From: Pachyseris speciosa
Taxonomy: Eukaryota; Cnidaria; Anthozoa; Scleractinia; Pachyseridae
Direction: 5' to 3'
DNA: 64,000 nucleotides
NCBI GenBank assembly: GCA_016490735.1
Contig: JAEMWC010000024.1
Location: forward strand, 1,062,501-1,126,500
The translations under genes were made by a program, and so were the position numbers. Shown in pieces: positions 1 through 11,395 of this stretch. The notes beneath the pieces are model-generated. The model saw only the letters and a program-made list of their open reading frames with translations, ran no database searches and was not told where the DNA came from. Within the stretch, counting starts at the first letter, position 1. Every line of letters begins with the position of its first letter.

Positions 1-138
1 GCTGTCAGTCTAGAGTCGTGGGGGTGATTAAACTATTGTAAGGTTCATGCGATAAACATTCTGCCTACTGCTAGATTTGAGTTTTGGTACAAATTTGACA
101 TGGAATACTGTTCCACAGGGTTCATCGTGCAGACATAC

Positions 139-3100
139 CTGTGTTCGTTGTCTCCAACCTCTAAAAATCTTCTGAATGAGAACGGCCAAGCGGTGCATCG
201 CTTGTTTTCGTCTCTCCTCCAGGTCAAACAACTGAACAACAGGAAGAAGCAACAAACATTAAAGATAAGTCAGCAGAAAACTAGCAAAAGGCATCAAAAG
301 AAGCTAACATGTTACATTAAATTACCTATAGATGAAATAGCAACTTGTGTAGCACACGCCATAGTAGCTATACACGTTGAAAAAACTAACAGAGATTGGG
401 GGAGGCGGGGGGGGTCAAATTATGCAAGATTCTCAGTTATTCCTCACCGTTCTTGGGTTTCTTATAAAGATCTTTGTTCTTCCGTATGCGTATGCTCCGG
501 GCTTGATGTTCAGACTCTGCAAAAAAAAAAAATAGATAGATAAATAAATAAACAAATAAAATAGCGCTTTTAGGAGAGAGCCGTTTATGTATTATGCCAC
601 CGCGGCTGTCAAACCGTGGTGAGTTGGAGCGAATCATAGGGGGCAGGAAAGGGTCACATCTCCTTCTCTCCCCAATCCCCTTATTCATAACCCAGGATCA
701 TTTTCGCACCGGAAAATACACATCCCTCGCTCGCCCCAAAATACGCCAGCTCTGCTGAAATATAACAGAACTGAAACACCTTATCAACTAAAGCTCAACC
801 TCAACCGTGAAGAGGACACTGATATCGTGGACCTCCAGCTATCTTAATCAGAAACCCCTTTCTTTGGACGTCCTTCTTTAACTAATTCTTACTTTGTTTC
901 TCTACAAACTGTTTATTTTTTGGACAAATTGGAGACAGCGGACGTCTAGTGTCCCCAACCTCGTTCCCAGAGTCTTTCGCTCTAGGGAACGGGAAGAAGA
1001 GAGAGCCTGGGAACGAGGTTATAGTGTCCCTCGTAGTTTCGCAATACCCTTAACATGATGAACTACAGCCTGACGCAAATCTTAGTGGAATTACCTGAAG
1101 CATAGTCAACTGCAATCCACCAGTGATTCGAAAGTGGTCGTGTCAAAGTGTCGCCAATAAAGCTGACTTCAATTGGTGTTATAACATAGCTAGTAAATTC
1201 GTGTAGTTGAATTCAATTGCTCGAGCGTGCTTCATATTCCTATTGTGCACGCTGATGACATAGCAGAGGGAATTTCTCTATGCACTATATTTAAATTACC
1301 GCGTTGAAAATGTTATAAAACAATTGGTTCATGCGTCAGCGGTGCGTTCTTTAAGATATGAAGCACTTGGGAAGTATGGAGAGCACTCAAGAAGCTAGAG
1401 TTGCTCGAGGCGTCTAACGCATCTTTCGTGCTCGCCAAACTTTCCGCATGCTTCATATCTCGATGAACGCACGCTGACGCATGAAGCAATTGTCATCCAG
1501 CTATGAACATACAATGTACAGTACCTTGAACATTTCTTTAACTCCTTCTTTTGGCATCCCCACCCAGTTAGGCCACGTTTTGTCACAAAGCATCTTGTAT
1601 CTGAAGAATAAATAACAGTTTCAACGATGGAATTCGTTGCAGGTGCTTTGTGTTCATAGGAACAGGTGGAGTACAAACTACTAAAGGACAGCACGAAATA
1701 CACCGGTGAAAACTCGCAACACGAAATAAAAGTAACGGATGGACAAAAATGAGGAGAGCTTGATACCTCTGAAGTGCCAAATCATATTCTTGTCTGAATG
1801 CAAATCCAGCCCTTCTTACGCGAACGTTTTCCATCAACCTACATATAACAGAAGAAAATGCAAGTTGAATGTCTCTTTAACTCTCACAAGGGGATACATG
1901 CAAGCATGCCGATCTTTAGGGCCCCTTACAATTTACACCGAAAAACCGGAAATTCCAGTTGGAAAATGAAATGGTACATACCATTCCATTTCGAACGTTG
2001 CAAAATTATAGGCCGCCATCCGCTTATTCAAGGCGCTTTTTCTTTTCCTTTTGACTTTCCAGTTGACACCAGTACATTTTGGTATTTGTCCATTTTGCGT
2101 TTGGAAAAGCTGCAGCAATGAATATTTTCACCTAAAATTTCCACCCGGATGGATCTTGTAAATGGTAAGCGTCCCAGATATGCCATGCAGGGAGTCATGC
2201 AAACTACAGCTGTGGAGGAGAGACGAGTGGCTGCGCTGCGAAATGAACTGAAGCTCAGCAATTGGATTTACGTGCATCCTTACCCGAGATATCGAACCTG
2301 GTGCCTGACTAGTTTGTCATCAAAAAGTCCCGCCACCTTTCGGTCATTTGGCTACAAAAACAAAGAAGAAACAAATTGAGTTAGACACTGCCAGCACATC
2401 ACTACAAGTCTGTTCCAACTCTGGCGAGCTCCTCAGTGGTTTGGTGCTCGTTTCATGGATTCAATCTGTGACTGGCCAGAGAAGTTACTCTGGGTTTGGT
2501 TACTCCAAGTTGAAAGCCAGTCTATCCAGTTACCTGGTTTATGTTAAACAACTGAAGCTAGAGCGGTTTTCAATTTGAGTGTCGAAAGTAATTATGGTTT
2601 TGCTTTGGTTTTGCATTGCTTCGCTCTGTGATTGGCCAGGAAAACTCGCGCCACTTTCTAAACCAATGAGAAGCAAAACCAAAACCAATTGTGATTTGCA
2701 CGCTTGTATTTTCCCCCACTTTGCGCCGGCTACATGTAATTGCTTAGTATTCTGATCGGCTCATTGCACTGCTTACTTCTGTTGTGATTGGTCAGAGTAA
2801 CTGCTTTGGTTTTGGTTTTACGACACTATTGAAAAGCGCTCTATTCCAAAAAGTGCTAAGCATACCTTGATACACCTGATGTAATGAGGATTCTTAGACT
2901 TGAGATTCTTCATCAGCTGTGACACTGAAACCTGAACAAAGAAAAATCACACGACAAACCACACTAATGGTTTCACCAACGATTTTCAACTATCTCGAGG
3001 TCTCACTGTCTTGCGCCGTTTTCTAATCTCCAACGCAAAATATTTTCGTTCAAAAACAACACCTTCGAACTGTGTGAATTGCGCTAATCGATGTATTCTT

Positions 3101-6100
3101 GTTCGGAAACGATGAAATTGCATACCTTCCAGAAGGATTCACCCAGTATAGTGAAATCACAGATGGTTCGATTTGTGTTTACTTACAGTCTACATACAAA
3201 TGACATCAGAGTCCTGAAAAGTCTTGAAAAGGATCTTACAATACATAGCGGCTTTGACCACGCCAACTACAATTTTACCTTGAACTGAGTTCCAGTTGTG
3301 GAAGGTCTCTTCTTTGATGCCTTGGCGCGGCAACCTGTAACAAAAACAGTAAAAACAATGTGGCGCTGTGACTTACTAGCAACCCAGCCATGAAATACGG
3401 GGCTATTACCTTCCGGGAAAAGCTTCTTAGCCAGCGGATGCCCACATGAGTACATGCACTGAGAGAGGTCTCTATACAGCAGGTCATTGTTCTTGTCCAC
3501 GAAACCATTGACACAGTAAGTCACCTGAAGAAAGGAAGAACGAAAAAAAAAATAACAAATTTTACTTATCCACAAAGCTTTTCAACGTATTTAGAGTGCA
3601 CGATAACCTCTTTTTGGCTTGTTTCTCTCGATATGTGGTGTACGAATATCGACGTGAAAAGCCCAGGGGTGAGTCACGCCGGCCCTTGTTGAATCATAGC
3701 ACGTGTAGTACTTACACTTCCAGCATAGTGTTTCAGCCTGAAGCAATCATGAGGCAGCGACAGATCAGAAAGGAATTTCTTACACGCTCTGCTCTCAAAG
3801 TGCGGATGTTCAGTGCAGTGTTTATTGAGCTTTGCTAAGAAAGTCTCATCGCTGACCTGAAACGAAAGTAGTTTCCACGCATTAGCGTATTCCATTTTGG
3901 TCCTTCTGCCCGTGCTACATTCTTATAACAGTAGTACCGCATTTCTGATCGAGGATAGTCTAGCGGATTATGCAACGACTGCCTTCCACAAGGACACGCG
4001 TGAGTACACGCCACACGTAGAAGTGGAGGCGGGGGAAACACGTATCGTGTTCACGCAGATTTTTGTGCGCGTGCGCTGTACTATCACTAAGGGAAATAAG
4101 AACTTCTCTTACTCTTTATCAATCTCGATCGAGTTCATTAGATCAAAACCCTTATACCTAAACTTCATGTCCTAGAAAGGAAACCAAGATTCTAAGGTTC
4201 TATGGACAATCTTTTCGCTTCAACTCGCAAGGCATAGAAGACCAGAGGCAAATTGCCTTAACATCAAAATTAGGAAACGTATGGATACTCACTTCTCCTG
4301 GTCTTAAGCATTCCTCGTCGAGTAGAGAAATGATACCAACATGACTCTGAAATAAAAACGAATAAGCCAAGGATTATGCAAGCGTTTGAGAGATTTCTTC
4401 TTACAACTGGACAGTAAAGTGGAGTGAGATAATCGGTGCAATGGATGCAAGTAACAACTGGGTACAGTTCAAAGACTAACAATGTCTTCTTGGCTCACAG
4501 CCTTGAATATATCAAACTTTCTAGGTCGGAAACATCTCTATATTAAAGCACAAAGCAAAGGAAAATGCATATGAGAAAAAGAAAACATTAAACAAGAGAG
4601 GAAAGAAATCAAAAGATATTACAAGAGTTTACTCAGTAGTTCTTCATTACTACTTCTTTTGAATCAAAGTGCATTCAATAATCATTTATGAAAACGAGCA
4701 TAGATTTCCAAGCCAATAAGAAGAAACTAACAACTCTAGTACAGAAAATTAACCAAGATATCTTCTGAAACCAATCTGCAAGTAGTCTAGAATCACCTGC
4801 CACCCACCTTCTCAATCAAGTCACAGATAACAGCATTGTTGAAATACTCTATTGTTGTCCATTCAATTCCCTATCAAATAAACAAACTAGAAATGTAGTT
4901 GTGCTTATTCATGTGCATAAACTAAGGTACTGGCATAAGAGCAGTGAAACACAAGTCTCAACGAAATACACATGGAGCACTCTCATCAGCTAGTTGGTTG
5001 ACATTTGATTTTGTGTTATATCCTAATTGTAATACCTGTAAGTACTTTTCTTGAAGAGCAATGATGTGAAAGTAATGCCTGTGTCATTGTTGTTAATAGG
5101 GAAACAGCTGATTAAGTTGATTAATTCTGGTAGGAAATTCTCTCAATTAGTTACATGTCCTCAGACAAGAAACTATACTTTTATATTGTCTCTCCTCTTT
5201 GTGTGTACATACTGGAGGCAACCTGATGACATGGGATCCCATCCATGTGGAGTTCAAAATAAAATACTTTTAGTTACCTCTTGCTACAGAAACTGAGACA
5301 AGCAATCATTGGGTGGGTAACCTTTGTCTTAAGTGATTAATTGTGGGGGATCTACATGTAATAAAACACATACTTGACCAGGCTTGAAGTGGACTAACAC
5401 TTCACCCAAAGACTATTATACCAATGGATGTCATGTATGTTGACCTGCAAGCCAGGAGCAGATCACTTGTTCTCACCTCTCTGACATATTCCTCTTGTTC
5501 AGACTGAAGTGTCAACTCGATGAAAATCTGCTGTAGCTTCTCGTTACAATAATTGATGATAAACTGCTCAAAACTGTTGGTCTGGAAAGCAAGTTAAACC
5601 ACTTAAACTGGATGTTGTTGTTTTTTTTTTCCGGTTTTTGTTTTTCTGTTTTGCTACCTTATTCTGTTAGAGACACAATAAGACACAGGGTGAATACTAA
5701 TTTGACAGAAGAGTGTCATTAATTTTAAAGACTGAAATGACAAAAATTGTACACAACAAGAGAAAATCATACACACCATGACGGATGAGGAAGATGCCTA
5801 AATCCCAAACCCCGCACTCCAAACCTCAAACCTAAGTCAAAAAATTAATGTCTCAAGACGTACCCTAAATATTTCAAATCCATATATATCCAGGACTCCA
5901 ATCACCTTCCTTTTACCTTTCTTTTTCACCTAAAAAAAGAGAGTAACACTCAGTTACACATATAACATCAAGAAAACAATTTTTTCTTTCCAATTGGCCT
6001 GAATTCCACATGTAAATATTGTTCTGTCAAGATGCAGCACAACCCAGATGAAAGAGAATGATGCCTTTAGGGGTACCTGCATGAGTTAGCTTCATTTTGA

Positions 6101-8649
6101 TTTCAGCCAGTCAGAGGAGGCAGCCAGATCTGGCTCTTGTTAAGTAGGAATGTGTCTATGTCTTCAAACTAAAGTAGTCCCAGTGCAAAAAATCTTTCAC
6201 AATGCTGACAAACTGTAACCAAAAACTTGCATGACTGATAGTTTGACACAGTGCTGAACTGGAAAAAGTCCTTGAAAAGTAGCAGTTGTCTAGAAACCTC
6301 TGCAGACAAGCATCTGTCGTTATGAAACAAAACTCAGGATCATCTCATCACTAGACAACTTCAAGACCAACCAGCTTCCCATGTATTACTGACAATAATT
6401 ACCCTTATGCCATCATTGACTCTCTGAATGAGCCAAGAAAACATCCTGCGATAGGTGGCTTTGGAAAGAGCATCTCGTGCGTAGTAAGCCTGCAAGAAAA
6501 AAGAGTGTAATTAGGAACCAGTTGAGTATTTTCTGATGTCAGGTTTAAGTTCCAATTTCCAAGGCTGCACATTGACTGGTCATTTTGGCTCATATTCATA
6601 AATGTAGTGCCAGTGGAAAATAGTGAAGGATGTGCAAATTCACCAACCTGAGCTGCTGTGAGAGGAGTTACCATCCTCTCATTTCCAGCTTCGACGGTTC
6701 TCTTTGTCAGAGCATCCTGGAGCAAATGAGAACCACACTCCAGCATCTCACAAGTCCAGTCCAAATCTACAATCCATCATTGAAAATAATTAATTATTTA
6801 AAGTAATATACAGATCATCATTAAAGAAATGATTGAGTCACTTACAGTATGTAAATACACCACCATGCCCAGCACCAGCAAGTATGAGAATGCTTACCAG
6901 TAAGTCACTTTTTTGCCAGTGTATGGAATACATGTAGCAGCACAAACTTAAGTCAGGCTTAAGGTTGCTAATGTTCACTGGTTTCTAGCACTTTCCATCT
7001 CTAAATCGAAAAATGTTTCATAACTTATTTACCAATTATTGGGATTTCTTTGATACTGCTGTAAACTGTAATAACATATAAAGATTAGTAGTAATGCTCC
7101 ATCAAAATAAAAGTGCTGGAAACAGGTTTTGGCCACCCTAAATGGTATCTTCGTTGCTGGAAGGATCTTTTCCAGTGTTTTTCCAGTCTGGTCAATTTGT
7201 GGTAAATCTAGCCCACATATCTTTAGCTGTCTGAGTGTTAAACTGGTTTGCTATCCAAACAGCAGCCTCCGTTTTGACTCATTCAAATCATGATGTTGAT
7301 GGCGGTCACTTTGAGCTCCTGGGATGGAAAAACTTAGCTTCCCAGCAGCAAATACAAAGAGCCACAATGGTCTATAAGTCTCTGCACAGTTTAGCTCCAG
7401 ACTATTTATGTTCAAAATTTGAAAGGCAAGAAAACATGTATAACCTAAGAGACTCTGAGAACAAACTTAATGTTCCATTGCCGCGCACAAACTATTATAA
7501 AAATAGCTTTAGCTATAGTGGTGCCACTCTTTGGAACAGTCTTCCTCGTGATGTAAGACAAGCAGAGTCTCTCAGGATATTTAAACATTAAATAAAAGAA
7601 GTATGTTGAGGCACAGCATTCATGGAAAGCAGCTTTTAGTTAGGTCTATGTTTAAGTATAGTGTAGCTTCTTTGAAAATCTGGTAGCCTGATCTCCCCAA
7701 TGATTAAGGACAAAATTAAGCCCTCTAGTAGCCAGAAAACAGGAATAATCACCTCAGATTATTGTTGAGACCATTGCATATCCTTTGCTAATTGCAAGCC
7801 TAACTAGCATTTTTACGTAACTTACATTTTCCATTTGTGAGAGTCACAAAATCGTGCCCAGCACCATGGTCATCACCTTCTTCAAATGTCACATTACCCA
7901 AGTTCAAAATGGCAGACAAAAGAGTGTAGATGGAACTTTTTTCATCTTGCAAGAAACCAACAATATCCATTGCCCTCTGGAGATAAAAAAAAAAACTATT
8001 TGAAGTGATCAATAGACCTTATTCCAATGTTGCCAAATTTATTAAAGCATGTTCAAACTAGCAACATAACGACAACACGGCATCATCATAATGACCATAA
8101 TGACGTAAAATGGACGTTATCTCTATGTTTCCAGTGTGAACATGCAGACGTAATGACATAATAGCAACATAACAGCATTAACATAATGACATAAAGAATA
8201 ACCTGATCTTTTCCTTACGTCATTATGTTTATGTTATGTCGCTAGTGTGAACCAGACCCTCTTTTCCTCATCAACATGTACAAAATAATCAAATGAAGAA
8301 TGATCCTCGCAGTTGTGAATGCAAATTTATGCTGCAATTGCAAAAAGAAGCTCAACAGGGTTTGAACTCATGACCTTTTGATACCGGTGCGATGCTCTAA
8401 CCAAATGAGCTATGAAGCCTGGTACTGACGTTGGGAGCAGGTCAATTCTGGGTTGAAATGTTTCCGTGAAAGAAATGAGTGTGAATGATAATAAATGAAA
8501 TAAATCATATATGAACTGCGGAAGTGAAATCAAATGAAGAATGATCCTTGCAGTTGTGAATGCAATTTATGCAATTGCAAAAAGAAGCCTGAAAAAATTT
8601 CAGGACTTCAACGGGGTTAAAACCCGTGACCTCACGATACCAGTGTGAT

Positions 8650-8680
<31 letters not shown>

Positions 8681-10870
8681 TGTTGGAGCAGGTCAATTGT
8701 GGGTTCATATGTTCCCGTGAAAGAAATGAGTGTGAACAGTATCTGAAATAAATCATATATGAACTGCGGAAATGAATCAAATCAAATGAAGAATGATCCT
8801 CGCAGTTGTGAAAGCAATTTATGCAATTGCGAAAAGAAGGCTGAAAAAAAAAAAGATTTATTTCATATATCATTCACACTCATGTACAAAGTGCAAAAGA
8901 ATTTTCATGTGAAGAAAAGATTAGCCACCATTTTGCAATTGCACACCTACCTCAACAACTAGGAAATCCTTTTTGTCATCAATTGTGTCAACTTGCGTAC
9001 ATCCACTCTGATTAAGGTAATTGTAGGTATTGCAGTCACTTTTAAGATGAAGTTTTCCTGAATGTAACAGAATAATGATAATAATAAACAGGTGTGCAAA
9101 AAGCAAGGTACTAATATTATTAGACAAAGTACAAAATGAAATTTAAATCTTAACACTAAACAGCTTAAGCCTCATGGTATCAAATGCCATGTGCATAATA
9201 TCTGTAAGTTACTGGTCAACAGATCAACAAATCAGCGAGCAAATTCAAATGAATGCCATTAAACTTAGGGTACATTTTTGTGGACTATTATACTTATCCC
9301 TATTCCAGTTTAGGAATGAGAGCATAAGCAGAATAAGGTTTTCCAAAAACAAAAACACACATTCTGAAAATGAACACTCTTTGCCTAAGTGAAGTGGGAA
9401 GAGTGTGCAGGAAAGTCTGGGCCAAGCATTTGAACTTGACTTCCAGTGCCACATCATGGGCTTGGCAGGCCATGCCAAAGAAACGTATATTCTGCGTATT
9501 CCGAGTAAACCATATTCTGTTTGTTCTGTTGACTCCACTATTGGGAGCAGAATGAACAGAATATTATTGTGTTCATTCCAAAAACAAAATAGGTGCCCAA
9601 AAAAAGTTAACAGGATTAGCATCTAATCTACATATTCTACCATACTCAGCAAGAAACAGTTTAATTATTTAACTTCAATCTGATCTAAATTTCTCAGTGA
9701 ATTGTAATTTTAGTCACATAGAACTAATTTTATTGTGTTTTGTTTTAATTCGTATCTTTTTATCTTGTTACATGTTTTGCTGCAAAGCCCGAAGGGGATG
9801 TGAAATAAATGTATTTATGTATGTATGTATTCTGAGTATTCCTATTTGGAAATGGTCCTAAAAATGTGCTCTTAATTAGTATTGAAATAAAAATTGCATT
9901 TACCAAGAAGGTCATCTGATGCACCAGAAAGAATGTGATAAAAAATGTGGAAATTTCTCTCGCCTTGAGCTTGGTGCACCACACGCGACTGTAAAAAAAA
10001 AAACAACAACAACAACATTGGTAAGGCAAAGAATTATAAACAACAAAATTAATGATTTTCCTGATTTTAACTGACTGAGAATTTTCAGATGCAAAAATAT
10101 TGGGAGGAAAATCATCCAAGCTTCATCTAATTACCTTTTCCAGCAAGTCTGCAATAAAAATAGATGAATTTCAGTTGATTAGCCATTAGCTTGAAAGAAC
10201 ACAAACAGAAATTCAGTGCTGAAAGCAGAGTGATGAACAACACTGTCTTACATTTAGTGATGACTCCTCCAACTGGGTCACCCTTGAAGTCAAACTCAAT
10301 ATCCATGTATTTGCCCTGAAAATAAAGAATGGCTTATGAGAAATTAGTGCTTAGCCATTATCTAAAATTATGGAAAATGTATAGTCAGGGGTCTTGTTAA
10401 GATTTTGAATAGGAGGATAAGAGACAAATTTATAATACCAGCTAACAAAGTAACTAAGTCTGGTACACATCACAGTTCATCATTACTTGACTACCATAAA
10501 CACATAGCCAGTAAAATGTGCCTGAAAAGCCAGTAAATTAACCGGTTACCGGCTCTTAACAAGAAATCTGATGGTGATGTTGCAAAGTGTTACTAAACAA
10601 AATTGTTTCTTTTTTTCAATTCTTGCTTCTAAACTCCAAAAAGTTGAGGGGTTAATAGGACTGAGATTAACATTAACACCACCACCCCTACACTTAACAA
10701 ACTGTGGATGATATATGAAATGAATCATATATGAACTGCGGTAATGAAATCAAATGAAGAATGATCCTCGCAGTTGTGAACGCAATTTATGCAATTGCGA
10801 AAAGAAGCCTGAAAAAAATTCAGGACTTCAACGGGGTTCGAACCCGTGACCTCGCGATTACCAGTGCGAT

Positions 10871-10911
<41 letters not shown>

Positions 10912-11120
10912 AGGTCAATTGTGGGTTTATATGTTCCCGTGAAAGAAATGAGTGTGGATGATATATGAAATGAATCATATATGAACTGCGGAAATGAAAT
11001 CAAATGAAGAATGATCCTCGCAGTTGTGAACGCAATTTATGCAATTGCAAAAAGAAGCCTGAAAAAAATTCAGGACTTCAACGGGGTTCGAACCCGTGAC
11101 CTCGCGATTACCGGTGTGAT

Positions 11121-11161
<41 letters not shown>

Positions 11162-11354
11162 AGGTCAATTGTGGGTTCATATGTTCCCGTGAAAGAAATG
11201 AGTGTGGATGATATATGAAATGAATCATATATGAACTGCGGAAATGAAATCAAATGAAGAATGATCCTCGCAGTTGTGAACGCAATTTATGCAATTGCGA
11301 AAAAAAGCCTGAAAAAAATTCAGGAAGTCACTGACGTTGGGAGCAGGTCAACCT

Positions 11355-11395
<41 letters not shown>

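Noticed and set aside
2028..2261. Minus-strand frame with [11 protein letters not shown], resembling the myosin HQVRYLG segment
   Set aside because: The true exon is 2284-2351 ([12 protein letters not shown]...HQVRYL), which fits in phase with exons on both sides; this frame is chance.
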